From NCBI RefSeq assembly GCF_007997155.1, contig NZ_VORT01000001.1, positions 521,723 through 585,722 on the forward strand: 64,000 nt of DNA, in the 5' to 3' direction. The notes beneath the pieces are model-generated. The model saw nothing but the letters and a program-made list of their open reading frames with translations. It was not told the origin of the DNA and did not search any database. Made by a program: the position numbers and the translations under genes. The DNA comes from Aequorivita antarctica. Its GTDB lineage: Bacteria; Bacteroidota; Bacteroidia; Flavobacteriales; Flavobacteriaceae. Each line of letters begins with the position of its first letter. Within the stretch, counting starts at the first letter, position 1. This document shows positions 48,708 through 57,814 of this stretch, one piece after another.

Positions 48708-49415
48708 ATGATAGAGATCAAAAACCTTCATAAATCATATCACATGGGCAAGAATTCGCTCCATGTTTTAAAAGGCATCAACTTTTCGGTTTCCGAAGGA
48801 GAAATGGTTTCCATCATGGGTTCTTCTGGTTCTGGAAAATCTACCTTGCTCAACATCCTCGGTATTCTTGATGAAGCGGATGAAGGCACATACACGCTTG
48901 ACGGCACATTGATTAAAGATTTGAATGAAAAGGTAGCTGCACGCTATCGTAATAAATTCCTCGGTTTCATTTTTCAATCTTTTAACCTTATTAATTACAA
49001 ATCTGCCTTGGATAATGTGGCAATGCCTCTTTATTATCAAGGTGTAAAACGAAATATCCGCACTGAAAAAGCAATGCACTATCTTGAAAAAGTAGGTTTG
49101 GCTGATTGGGCTTCGCATCTTCCTAGCGAGCTTTCTGGCGGACAAAAACAACGTGTGGCCATTGCTCGCGCCTTAGCCAGCGATCCAAAAGTATTACTAG
49201 CTGATGAACCCACGGGAGCGCTTGATTCAAAAACTTCTTACGAAGTAATGGAGCTCATCCAGGGCATTAACGATGAAGGAAAAACAATCCTCATCGTTAC
49301 GCACGAAGACGATATTGCACATATGACCAAACGTATTGTCAATCTTAAGGATGGAATCATCATTGACGACTCCAAAGTGAACCAAGTGCGTGCCAAAACC
49401 GAAGCATATGTTTAA
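48708..49415 (+). CDS. MacB/LolD-type ABC transporter ATP-binding protein
   Basis: A 235-residue ATPase with Walker A (GSSGSGKS, residues 38-45), Q-loop region, signature [15 protein letters not shown] (about 142) and Walker [13 protein letters not shown]. The sequence belongs to the LolD/FtsE/MacB group that powers mechanotransmission rather than substrate passage through the membrane. The next gene starts inside its last codons (8-base overlap), so it is translationally coupled to the permease. Confidence 0.93.
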   Translation: MIEIKNLHKSYHMGKNSLHVLKGINFSVSEGEMVSIMGSSGSGKSTLLNILGILDEADEGTYTLDGTLIKDLNEKVAARYRNKFLGFIFQSFNLINYKSALDNVAMPLYYQGVKRNIRTEKAMHYLEKVGLADWASHLPSELSGGQKQRVAIARALASDPKVLLADEPTGALDSKTSYEVMELIQGINDEGKTILIVTHEDDIAHMTKRIVNLKDGIIIDDSKVNQVRAKTEAYV

Positions 49416-50652
49416 TATTGAACGCTGGCAGGAAATTTTTGAAGCGATTCGCAAAAACAAACTGCGAACCTTTTTAACAGGTCTTTCTGTGGCTTCGGGT
49501 ATTTTCATTTTGGTCATTTTGCTCGCAATAGGACAAGGTATGTCCAACGGAGTTGAAAAAGAATTCGAAAAAGATGCCACCAACCGTATTAGCGTTTGGA
49601 CGAACGTAACTTCAGTGGAATACAAAGGACTCAATCCCGGACGATTTATTGAAATGGATAACCGTGATTATGAAATGGCGGTTAACAAAAATAGTGACAA
49701 ACTGGAATTCAAATCTGGCGTTTACAGCAGGTGGGGGCAGTTGACAACCTACAAAAAAGAAAACGGAAGCTATAGAGTGGAAGGTGTACGTGGGGATTAC
49801 CAATTTTTGGAAAACGCAACCTTGGTTGCCGGAAGATTTATAAATCAAAGCGATTTGAATACTATTGAAAAAGTTGCCATTATAGGTAATCAAGTGTATT
49901 TGGATCTTTTCAGAGATAAAATTGCACTCGGCGAATATGTTGACATCGCGGGAATAAAATTTAAAGTTGTGGGTATTTACAGTGATCCTGGCGGCGAGCG
50001 CGAAGAAACTCGAATTTTCATTCCGCTAACCACAGCGCAACGCGTCTATAACGCTGGTGATAAACTCAGGTCATTGGCTTTTACACTTGAAAAACAGGAT
50101 AACTATGAAGATGCCTTGGCCGCTTCCGAAGCTTTTTCAGCAGAATTAGAAGCAGATTTAAAAGCAAAACACACCATTGCGCCAACCGATGAAAGAGCCG
50201 TAAACGTTAACAACACATTGGAAAACACCAAAAAGTTTTATGATCTTAATAATATGATCCGTTGGTTTTTCTGGGGTGTGGGTATTTGCACTATCATCGC
50301 GGGAGTGGTTGGAGTTAGCAACATTATGCTCATCATCGTTAAGGAACGCACTAAGGAAATTGGTATTCGTAAAGCCATTGGCGCTCAGCCGTGGTCCATT
50401 ATTGGAATGATACTGCACGAATCTATTTTTGTTACCGCAATCGCAGGGTTCGTTGGGCTTATTTTTAGTTTGTTTTTATTGCAAATTGTTGGCCCATTCA
50501 TTGAAACAGACTATATCCGTAATCCCTCCGTAGATTTTTCTGTGGCAATTACAACAGTAATCATTCTTGTTGTTGCTGGTGCTATTGCTGGATTTTTTCC
50601 GGCATACCGAGCCGCAAATATCAAACCCATAGACGCCTTGAGAGATGAGTAA
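49408..50652 (+). CDS. MacB-like ABC permease, first of two
   Basis: A 414-residue protein with the MacB plan: one N-terminal helix (FLTGLSVASGIFILVILLA), a large periplasmic MacB core domain (about residues 50-270), then three helices of the FtsX domain with the loop VKERTKEIGIRKAIGAQPW. The ATG at 49408 is preferred over an upstream GTG (49390). It overlaps the ATPase by 8 bases and the second permease by 8 bases, so the three are translated as a set. Confidence 0.9.
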   Translation: MFNIERWQEIFEAIRKNKLRTFLTGLSVASGIFILVILLAIGQGMSNGVEKEFEKDATNRISVWTNVTSVEYKGLNPGRFIEMDNRDYEMAVNKNSDKLEFKSGVYSRWGQLTTYKKENGSYRVEGVRGDYQFLENATLVAGRFINQSDLNTIEKVAIIGNQVYLDLFRDKIALGEYVDIAGIKFKVVGIYSDPGGEREETRIFIPLTTAQRVYNAGDKLRSLAFTLEKQDNYEDALAASEAFSAELEADLKAKHTIAPTDERAVNVNNTLENTKKFYDLNNMIRWFFWGVGICTIIAGVVGVSNIMLIIVKERTKEIGIRKAIGAQPWSIIGMILHESIFVTAIAGFVGLIFSLFLLQIVGPFIETDYIRNPSVDFSVAITTVIILVVAGAIAGFFPAYRAANIKPIDALRDE

Positions 50653-51916
50653 ATTATTCAGCAGAGACAGTTGGGCGGAAATCATTGAAGCCTTAAGTAG
50701 TAATTGGTTTAGAACCGTTTTGACTGCTTTTGGGGTGCTTTGGGGTATTTTCATCTTGGTTATTTTGCTTGCTGCCGGCAATGGTTTGGAAAACGGAATT
50801 AAACAAGGTTTTAGTGGTATGGCCACCAATTCTATGTTTATGTGGTCGCAAACCGCTTCACAGCCCTATAAGGGTTTGCCCAAGGGACGCAGATATAATT
50901 TTAAGACCGATGATGTTCCCGCCATAAAACAAAGCGTACAGGGCCTTCGTTTTGTTTCCCCAAGAAATCAATTGGGTGGTTTTCGCGGAAGCAATAATGT
51001 GGTTCGAGGTTTGCAAACAGGTGCCTTCAACGTTTATGGCGATTATCCCGAAATAATTCAACAACAACCAATGGATATCACTTCTGGTAGGTTTATAAAT
51101 TATTCAGACATCAACGAAAAACGAAAGATTGCCATTATAGGCAGTGGTGTTCAAAGTGCTTTATATGGACCGAAAGAAGAGGTTATTGGTTCCTATATTA
51201 AAATAAATGGAGTCAATTTTATGGTTGTTGGCACCTATAAAAAGAAAGGAAACAATGGCGATCCCGAAGAAATGCAAAAGGAGATATACGTTCCATTTAC
51301 TGCATTTTCACAGGCGTTTAATATGGGCGATATCGTGGGCTGGATGGCAATCACCGCTCAAGATGATTATTCAATTACCGAATTGAAATCCCAAATTTTT
51401 GATGTAATAAAAACACGCCACACCATAAACCCAAACGACGACCGCGCCGTGGGCAATTTTGACCTCTACGAAGAATACAGTAAAATAAATGGTTTGTTCA
51501 CGGCGCTCAATTTTGTTGCTTATTTTGTTGGAATTCTCGTGCTGCTTTCTGGAATTATTGGCATTAGTAACATTATGTTGATTGTAGTTAAAGAACGCAC
51601 AAAAGAAATAGGCATACGGCGCGCACTTGGTGCAACACCTTGGGGCATACGCGCGCAAATATTATTGGAATCGATATTTTTGACCATCGTTTCCGGCATG
51701 GCTGGAATTATTTTGGCAACTGCTGTACTTTGGCTGGTTAACTATCAGCTCAGCACCATGGACACCAGCGAAATGATGTTCATAAACCCATCCGTAAATA
51801 TTGGCGTTGTCTTTATAGCACTGACCATTTTGATAGTTTCCGGACTTTTGGCAGGATTGATTCCCGCACAGAACGCCATAAAAATAAAACCTGTGGAAGC
51901 ATTGAGAACTGAATAA
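50645..51916 (+). CDS. MacB-like ABC permease, second of two
   Basis: A 423-residue paralogue of the previous gene with the same order: N-terminal helix, periplasmic MacB core, and C-terminal FtsX domain with VKERTKEIGIRRALGATPW. Canonical MacB is a homodimer fused to its ATPase. Here the ATPase is separate and there are two different permeases, which suggests a heterodimer. The substrate is unknown. It starts 8 bases before the first permease ends. Confidence 0.9.
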   Translation: MSKLFSRDSWAEIIEALSSNWFRTVLTAFGVLWGIFILVILLAAGNGLENGIKQGFSGMATNSMFMWSQTASQPYKGLPKGRRYNFKTDDVPAIKQSVQGLRFVSPRNQLGGFRGSNNVVRGLQTGAFNVYGDYPEIIQQQPMDITSGRFINYSDINEKRKIAIIGSGVQSALYGPKEEVIGSYIKINGVNFMVVGTYKKKGNNGDPEEMQKEIYVPFTAFSQAFNMGDIVGWMAITAQDDYSITELKSQIFDVIKTRHTINPNDDRAVGNFDLYEEYSKINGLFTALNFVAYFVGILVLLSGIIGISNIMLIVVKERTKEIGIRRALGATPWGIRAQILLESIFLTIVSGMAGIILATAVLWLVNYQLSTMDTSEMMFINPSVNIGVVFIALTILIVSGLLAGLIPAQNAIKIKPVEALRTE

Positions 51917-51926
51917 AAAATCGAGA

Positions 51927-52346
51927 ATGGAATTAATAAGCGATCCAAAAGTTGAGGAGGTTTTTAAAAACTACCCCAAATTGGTGAAACAACAGATGCG
52001 TCATCTTAGAAAGTTGGTTCTAAAAACGGCATCCGAAATTGAGGGGCTAGAAAAACTTGAAGAAACATTAAAATGGGGCGAACCCAGTTATGTAACAAAA
52101 AACGGAAGCACACTACGTATGGATTGGAAAGCAAAGAACCCAGAACAGTACGCAATGTATTTTAAATGTACATCCAAATTGGTGCCTACGTTTAAAACGA
52201 TTTTTAAAGATAAATTCGATTATGAAAAAAATAGAGCGATACGCTTCAAATTAAATGAAGAAATCCCTGAAACTGAATTAAAACAATGTATCGCAATGGC
52301 GCTAACGTATCATAAAATAAAACAGTTGTCACTATTAGGAGCTTAA
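51927..52346 (+). CDS. DUF1801 family protein
   Basis: A 139-residue soluble protein of the DUF1801/YdhG-like fold, identified by LKWGEPSYVTKNGSTLRMDW near residue 50 and RAIRFKLNEEIPETELKQC near 110. Its function is not known. It lies 10 bases after the permease and 53 bases before the first adaptor, inside the export locus, although it has no signal peptide. It may be a passenger. Confidence 0.8.
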   Translation: MELISDPKVEEVFKNYPKLVKQQMRHLRKLVLKTASEIEGLEKLEETLKWGEPSYVTKNGSTLRMDWKAKNPEQYAMYFKCTSKLVPTFKTIFKDKFDYEKNRAIRFKLNEEIPETELKQCIAMALTYHKIKQLSLLGA

Positions 52347-52399
52347 TTTTACATTTAGAAAAAATCATCAATTAGAGAATAATTTCAACAATCAAAAAA

Positions 52400-53569
52400 A
52401 TGAAAAAAACAAAAACCATAATCATCCTCGTCACAATTGCAGTATTGTTTGTGGCTTCTATGTACTGGCTGTACTCCAAAAATGCTGAAGATCCGGTTGT
52501 TTACGAAACGGAAAAACCAGTTATGGGCTCAATCGTTAAAAAAACGGTTGCTACAGGAAGTATTGTTCCGAAAGAAGAAGTGCTAATAAAGCCAAACATT
52601 TCTGGGATTATTGATGAAATATTCGTGGAAGCTGGTGAAATAGTAAAAGCAGGTGATTTGATTGCAAAAGTGAAGGTTGTTCCAAACGTTTCTTCATTAA
52701 ATAGCGCCAAAAGCAATATCAACAGCGTTCGAACACAAGTGGAAACCGCCCGACTGGCTTTCGAAAATCAAAAAAATATTTATAACAGGCAGAAAGAATT
52801 GTTTGAAAAAGGTGTGATTTCTGCAAACGAATTTGATACTGCACAATTGTCTTACGATCAAGCCCAACAAAGACTTAAGCAAGAGCAAGTTGGCCTCACG
52901 GCAGCAAATCAAAATTACGACATTGTAAAAACTGGTACAACCAGCGGCATGGGTTCTTCGGCAAATACCGAAATTCGCGCTACGGTCTCAGGAATGGTGC
53001 TGGATGTTCCCGTGAAAACTGGAAACCAAGTGATTGAATCAAACAATTTCAATGACGGCACTACCATCACCACCTTGGCAGACGTTGACAAAATGATTTT
53101 CGAAGGAAAAGTAGACGAAAGTGAAGTAGGAAAAATAAAGGAAGGCCTTCCTTTGGAAATTACTGTGGGAGCCATTTCCGATAAAACTTTTGATGCAGTA
53201 CTTGATTACATAGCCCCAAAAGGAGTGGATGAAAACGGTGCCATACAATTTGAAATAAAAGGAACGATGAAGCATCTAGATACAGCCCAAACCTTCATCC
53301 GCGCAGGCTTGAGTGCTAATGCTTCCATTATTCTGGCTAAGGCCGAAAACGTGTTAACCATAAAAGAAGCTCTGGTTCAATACGATCCCAAAACAGAAAA
53401 GCCTTTTGTAGAAGTAATGGTCGGAGATCAAATATTTGAAAGAAGAGACATAGAGTTGGGTGTGAGTGATGGAATAGATGTAGAAGTAAAAAGCGGTGTT
53501 TCCAAAGACGATAACATTAAAGTTTGGAACCAGTTAAAACCAGCGCCAGCAACAGGAGGCAGAGGATAA
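52400..53569 (+). CDS. Periplasmic adaptor (MacA/HlyD family), first of two
   Basis: A 389-residue membrane-fusion protein with an N-terminal anchor helix (residues 5-25). A lipoyl half-motif (VATGSIVPKEEVLIKPNISG), a coiled-coil hairpin (about 95-170), the second lipoyl half (TVSGMVLDVPVKTGNQV) and beta-barrel domains follow. It would link the ABC permeases to the outer membrane TolC channel. The region just after its stop holds a known kind of short bacterial repeat (53571-53605). Confidence 0.88.
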   Translation: MKKTKTIIILVTIAVLFVASMYWLYSKNAEDPVVYETEKPVMGSIVKKTVATGSIVPKEEVLIKPNISGIIDEIFVEAGEIVKAGDLIAKVKVVPNVSSLNSAKSNINSVRTQVETARLAFENQKNIYNRQKELFEKGVISANEFDTAQLSYDQAQQRLKQEQVGLTAANQNYDIVKTGTTSGMGSSANTEIRATVSGMVLDVPVKTGNQVIESNNFNDGTTITTLADVDKMIFEGKVDESEVGKIKEGLPLEITVGAISDKTFDAVLDYIAPKGVDENGAIQFEIKGTMKHLDTAQTFIRAGLSANASIILAKAENVLTIKEALVQYDPKTEKPFVEVMVGDQIFERRDIELGVSDGIDVEVKSGVSKDDNIKVWNQLKPAPATGGRG

Positions 53570-53570
53570 T

Positions 53571-53605
53571 CTCTCTGTGTCCTCTGTGACTCTGTGGTTA
53601 AGAAA
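53571..53605 (+). repeat. CTCTGTG-type intergenic repeat
   Basis: The run CTCTCTGTGTCCTCTGTG is followed by ACTCTGTGGTTAAGAAA, so the 7-base unit CTCTGTG occurs three times. On the other strand it reads like the widespread bacterial AACCACAGAG...CACAGAGGACACAGAG element. It is non-coding here; its role is unknown. Confidence 0.65.
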
Positions 53606-53683
53606 GACACAATTCTAATTAAAAATTATAATTTTTGTAACGCATTCGCTTTACAAAAGACTTATTCATCAATAGAAAAACTT

Positions 53684-55120
53684 ATGAAGAAGATAGCAAT
53701 CCCTTTCTTTTTTTTGATACTTAGCATTTCACTCTCAGCCCAAACAAAACAATGGACTTTACAGGAATGTGTGAATCATGCACTTGAAAATAACATTTCG
53801 GTAAAACAAAGCGAACTAGATTATGAAGCTACGGAATTAGCTAAAAAAGATGCTATTGGCAATTTTTTACCAACCCTCAATGGTTCTGCCTCTAATTCTT
53901 GGAATACTGGGCTAACGCAAAATGTGACTACGGGTGTTTTACAATCGCAAACAACGCGTAACTCTTCCTATAATCTTACAGCAGGAATTACCATTTTTAA
54001 TGGACTTAAAAATATCAGAGAAAGCCAACAGGCCGATATTGCCAAACTTGCCGCCCAATACAATTTGGACAAAATGAAAGACGACATTTCGTTGCTTGTG
54101 GCAAATTCATATTTACAGATTCTTTTAAATAAAGCAAATCTGGAAGTGGCCAAATCCCAGAATATCGTTACGCTAGAACAGTTAAAAAGGACCAATGATC
54201 TAGTAGATGCGGGAGTGCTTCCTCGTGGGGATCTATTGGAAATAAAGGCCACAGATGCCAGTGAAAAACAGAAAATAACAGTGACCGAAAATGCAGTTAA
54301 AATTTCACTGATAAGCTTGGCGCAATTACTCCTTATAAAAGATTACGAACATTTTGATATTGTAGATAAAGGGTATGAAATAATTCAAAATGACATTACA
54401 AAAAAACCGGTTGAAGAAATTATTGAAGCCGCACAAAACAATCGCGCCGAAGTGAAAATTGCCGAAGAAAACGCTGCCATTGCAATGAAAGATTTGCAAC
54501 TTGCACGAAGCAATTATTACCCTTCATTAAGCGGTTTTGTGAATTACAACACTAGAGAATCTGATGCCCCTAGAATACTACAAGGCGGTATAGATCCAGA
54601 TCAGCCAAGCCAGCCTATTGGTATAGTAGAGGCAACAGGAGATGTGGTCGTGGCGCCCAATTACGCTTTACTATCAACTTCTGCGCTTCCTTATACAGAG
54701 CAACTTTATTTAAATGATGGTATTTCTTACGGATTGCAGCTAAACGTTCCTATATTCAATGGTTTATCGGTTAGAAATAATGTGAAAAGGAGCAAAATCA
54801 ATTTAAAAAGAACCGAATACCAACTAGAACAGGCAAAACTTGATTTGGAGTCAAACGTTTACCAAGCCTATGTAGATGCACAGGGCGCAGAAAAGGCTTA
54901 TGAATCTGCGGTTGTAGCCTTAGAATCGCAAGAGTTGGCATATCAATATGCAAAAGACCGCTATGATGTTGGACTTACAAATGCTTTCGATTTCAGCCAA
55001 TCAAAATTGCGTTTCGATAATGCGAAAATTGAAGAAAACAGAACTAAATTTGAATATATTTTTAAATTGAAAGTGTTGGAACTTTACTTTGGTGTTCCTG
55101 CAAGCGAATTAAAATTTTAA
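53684..55120 (+). CDS. TolC family outer membrane efflux channel
   Basis: A 478-residue outer membrane factor. The ATG at 53684 was chosen because it opens a signal peptide (MKKIAIPFFFLILSISLSAQ); a longer frame starts upstream inside the repeat. Two long alpha-helical segments of the TolC repeat type are seen (WTLQECVNHALENNISVKQ near the start, and YVDAQGAEKAYESAV near residue 400), with strands between. It gives the locus a complete tripartite path and lies between the two adaptors. Confidence 0.92.
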   Translation: MKKIAIPFFFLILSISLSAQTKQWTLQECVNHALENNISVKQSELDYEATELAKKDAIGNFLPTLNGSASNSWNTGLTQNVTTGVLQSQTTRNSSYNLTAGITIFNGLKNIRESQQADIAKLAAQYNLDKMKDDISLLVANSYLQILLNKANLEVAKSQNIVTLEQLKRTNDLVDAGVLPRGDLLEIKATDASEKQKITVTENAVKISLISLAQLLLIKDYEHFDIVDKGYEIIQNDITKKPVEEIIEAAQNNRAEVKIAEENAAIAMKDLQLARSNYYPSLSGFVNYNTRESDAPRILQGGIDPDQPSQPIGIVEATGDVVVAPNYALLSTSALPYTEQLYLNDGISYGLQLNVPIFNGLSVRNNVKRSKINLKRTEYQLEQAKLDLESNVYQAYVDAQGAEKAYESAVVALESQELAYQYAKDRYDVGLTNAFDFSQSKLRFDNAKIEENRTKFEYIFKLKVLELYFGVPASELKF

Positions 55121-55122
55121 GT

Positions 55123-56403
55123 ATGAAGAAAAAAACGCTCATTTGGATTATTATAGTCGTTGTCCTACTTATTGTTTTGCTCCTTGTTGGGAAAAAAGCA
55201 GGATGGTTTGGAAAATCGGGAGATTTCAAAGATGTTGAAATAACCAAAATTGAACCCATTGATATTATTGAAACTGTTGCTGCAACAGGAAAAATTCAAC
55301 CCGAAGTAGAAGTTGCACTTTCTTCCGAAGTCTCCGGTGAGATTATTGAACTTCCTATAAAGGAGGGTCAAACCGTAGAAAAAGGGGATCTTTTGGTTAA
55401 AATAAACCCAGACCTAATTCAAGCAGCCGTGAGCCAATCACAGGCAGGTTTGCAAAATGTTCGCGCACAATTGTCACAAGCTCAGGCAAGTGAAAAAAAT
55501 GCAAAACTAAACTACGATCGTAACAAAGCACTATTTGAAAAAGGTGTAATTTCAAAATCAGAGTGGGACAAATCTGTAGCTGATTACGATATGGCTCAGG
55601 CGAGTTCCAAAGCAGCATATTACAGCGTTCAGAGTGCTTCTGCAAATGTGAAGCAATCTGTGGACAACCTTTCTAGAACGGCTATTTATGCGCCTATGAG
55701 TGGGACCATTTCCAAGCTTTCTGTTGAATTGGGAGAAAGGGTAGTGGGTACAGCACAAATGGCAGGTACAGAAATTGTCCGCGTTGCTAACCTTCAGAAA
55801 ATGGAAGTGGAAGTTGACGTTAATGAAAATGATATTGTAAAAGTTACAGTTGGTGATTCAACAATTGTTGAGGTTGATGCCTATTTAAAGCGAGAATTTA
55901 AAGGTGTGGTTACGGCTATAGCAAATAGCGCAGAGAGCGCATTGACTGCAGACCAAGTAACCAATTTTAAGGTAAAAGTGAGTATTCTACCAGAATCGTA
56001 CAAAGACCTAACTGAAGGAAAACCAGAAAGCTATTCACCATTTCGTCCAGGAATGACCGCGACGGTTGATGTTATTACCAATAAAAAAAATAAAGTAATT
56101 GGGGTTCCCATCAGTGCCATCGTTATAAAAACGGATACCACAGACTCTAAGAAACCATATACAGGGGAAGTTGCAAACACAAACGCCGAAAAATTTGAAG
56201 CTGTTTACATAAAGGAAGGGGAAGAAGCAAAACTTCGCATTGTTAAAACTGGAATTCAGGACGATTCAAACATTGAAATATTATCTGGATTAAAAGAAGG
56301 CGAAATTGTAATAACAGGGCCCTACAACACAGTGACCAAACTTTTAAAACAAGGCGATAAGGTTCAAGTTGCCGCTCCCGTAAAGGATAAAAAAGAAAAG
56401 TAA
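55123..56403 (+). CDS. Periplasmic adaptor (MacA/HlyD family), second of two
   Basis: A 426-residue membrane-fusion protein with an N-terminal anchor (residues 5-22), lipoyl halves (AATGKIQPEVEVALSSEVSG and APMSGTISKLSVELGERVVG), a coiled-coil hairpin (about 110-185) and barrel domains to the C terminus. It is only distantly alike to the first adaptor, and the two probably pair with different permeases or form a mixed ring. It lies 2 bases after tolC, and its stop codon overlaps the ATG of tsaB by one base. Confidence 0.9.
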   Translation: MKKKTLIWIIIVVVLLIVLLLVGKKAGWFGKSGDFKDVEITKIEPIDIIETVAATGKIQPEVEVALSSEVSGEIIELPIKEGQTVEKGDLLVKINPDLIQAAVSQSQAGLQNVRAQLSQAQASEKNAKLNYDRNKALFEKGVISKSEWDKSVADYDMAQASSKAAYYSVQSASANVKQSVDNLSRTAIYAPMSGTISKLSVELGERVVGTAQMAGTEIVRVANLQKMEVEVDVNENDIVKVTVGDSTIVEVDAYLKREFKGVVTAIANSAESALTADQVTNFKVKVSILPESYKDLTEGKPESYSPFRPGMTATVDVITNKKNKVIGVPISAIVIKTDTTDSKKPYTGEVANTNAEKFEAVYIKEGEEAKLRIVKTGIQDDSNIEILSGLKEGEIVITGPYNTVTKLLKQGDKVQVAAPVKDKKEK

Positions 56404-57062
56404 TGGCTACTATTTTGTGTCTTGAAACTGCTACTACCAATTGTTCTGTGGCCATTGCGGTTGATGGCGAAATAAAGGCGATCCGAGAAGAGAACAACCA
56501 AAAATATTCACACGCAGAGAAGCTCCACGTTTTTATTGATGAAGTTTTAAAAGAAGCTAAGATTGATAAAAAGAATTTGGATGCTGTGGCGGTAAGTAAA
56601 GGTCCGGGGTCTTATACAGGTTTGCGCATTGGCGTTTCGGCAGCTAAAGGGCTGTGTTTTGCGATGGACATTCCATTAATTTCTACACTTACTTTGGAAG
56701 TATTGGCGCAGCAAGTGCAATGCGAAGATTGCTTTATAATTCCATTGCTCGATGCCCGAAGAATGGAAGTTTATTCCGCTGTTTTCAATTCAGAAAAAAA
56801 GCAAATTCGCGAAACAAAGGCCGAAATTTTAAACGAGAATTCCTTTACTGATTATTTGAAAAATGGTAAAACAATTTTTATAGGTGATGGCGCTGTAAAA
56901 TTTGAAGCAATTTGTAAAAACGAAAATGCCATTTTCCAAAATGATGCGTTTCCAACTTCAGCAGATATGGTACTTTTGGCGGAGGCTAAATACAAAATAA
57001 GCGACACAGAAAATGTCGCTTATTTTGAACCTTTTTATTTAAAGGAATTTATACTTGGCTGA
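56403..57062 (+). CDS. tsaB: tRNA threonylcarbamoyladenosine biosynthesis protein TsaB
   Basis: A 219-residue partner of TsaD in making t6A37 on ANN-decoding tRNAs. The ASKHA-fold N terminus shows ILCLETATTNCSVAI, and GPGSYTGLRIGVSAAKGL marks TsaB. It ends with YFEPFYLKEFILG. Its ATG overlaps the stop of the adaptor gene, so translation is coupled although the functions are unrelated. A perfect 13-bp inverted repeat lies inside its last codons. Confidence 0.94.
   Translation: MATILCLETATTNCSVAIAVDGEIKAIREENNQKYSHAEKLHVFIDEVLKEAKIDKKNLDAVAVSKGPGSYTGLRIGVSAAKGLCFAMDIPLISTLTLEVLAQQVQCEDCFIIPLLDARRMEVYSAVFNSEKKQIRETKAEILNENSFTDYLKNGKTIFIGDGAVKFEAICKNENAIFQNDAFPTSADMVLLAEAKYKISDTENVAYFEPFYLKEFILG
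56994..57026. terminator. Candidate terminator hairpin inside the 3' end of tsaB
   Basis: AAAATAAGCGACA (56994-57006) and TGTCGCTTATTTT (57014-57026) are perfect reverse complements around CAGAAAA. The A and T ends make it terminator-shaped on either strand. It lies within coding sequence, 36 bases before the stop, where two convergent genes leave 8 bases between them. Confidence 0.5.
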
Positions 57063-57070
57063 TTTTTCTT

Positions 57071-57772
57071 CTACAAAAGTGAATCAAAATAAGAAACCAA
57101 TTTTATCATGTCTGCTTCCTTGTCAGTATCGATGTTGTTTTGTTTTATATAGTTTTTTACTTCACCTTTCTTTTTGTCCATCATTTTAAGCACTTTCGAT
57201 TTACTACTTGGCATTTCCATAAAAGTCCCGTTCTGTACCAAATAATAAGTGGTAGTTTTTGTGAATGATGGCGGAGTATCCCGTTCATAACTGGTTCGGC
57301 CTTTATGAGGTTCCCGGTAAATAGCAGTGGTTTTTTTATAAAGGTCGTAAGTTTTGCCATCATTAAGCACAGCAAAATATCCCCCTTTTTCATTACTTCC
57401 TTCATAGGGAACAAAAACATAAATATCCTTAAAAATTTTAACAAAGATATTTGGATCTTTTATCAGAGCGCTATAACTCACATCAGAGGTGTTTCTCTTG
57501 ATTTCAATTTCGTCAGCGAATGCATTGTAGCGCATTGGCACATCGTCTTTTATCAATTGATCTTCTTGGAATATTTTTCCAGGAACGAAATTTACATTTG
57601 CATAAGCCTCATCCTTTATTGCACTGAATTCGGCCTCGGTTAAACCAAAGGCCATTGACTTTTGATTTATATCTATCGTGCGTTCATACATACTGTAATA
57701 GCCTGTATTTTTTTGAGAAAAAAGCGAAATTGTTATTAAGACAAATACCGCTGTAAATATTATTTTTTTCAT
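57071..57772 (-). CDS. Secreted protein of unknown function
   Basis: A 233-residue protein with a signal peptide (residues 1-20, ending ISLFSQ). The mature part is a mixed, Tyr- and Lys-rich sequence with no motif I recognise. It contains YSMYERTIDINQKSMAF near the start and a strand-rich centre (DIYVFVPYEGSNEKGGYFAV), then a Lys/Asp-rich helix at the end (SKVLKMMDKKKGEVKNYIKQ). There are no cysteines or membrane helices beyond the signal. It lies 42 bases after mscS on the same strand and might be its co-transcript. Confidence 0.65.
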   Translation of the reverse strand: MKKIIFTAVFVLITISLFSQKNTGYYSMYERTIDINQKSMAFGLTEAEFSAIKDEAYANVNFVPGKIFQEDQLIKDDVPMRYNAFADEIEIKRNTSDVSYSALIKDPNIFVKIFKDIYVFVPYEGSNEKGGYFAVLNDGKTYDLYKKTTAIYREPHKGRTSYERDTPPSFTKTTTYYLVQNGTFMEMPSSKSKVLKMMDKKKGEVKNYIKQNNIDTDKEADMIKLVSYFDSLL

Positions 57773-57814
57773 TTTAATTTTTTAACACTGTTAATAATTC
57801 TTACAAATTAAACA

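Noticed and set aside
53428..53610. Minus-strand 60-residue frame reading TTESQRTQRDY
   Set aside because: This peptide is the translation of the CTCTGTG repeat and is a well-known false gene product.
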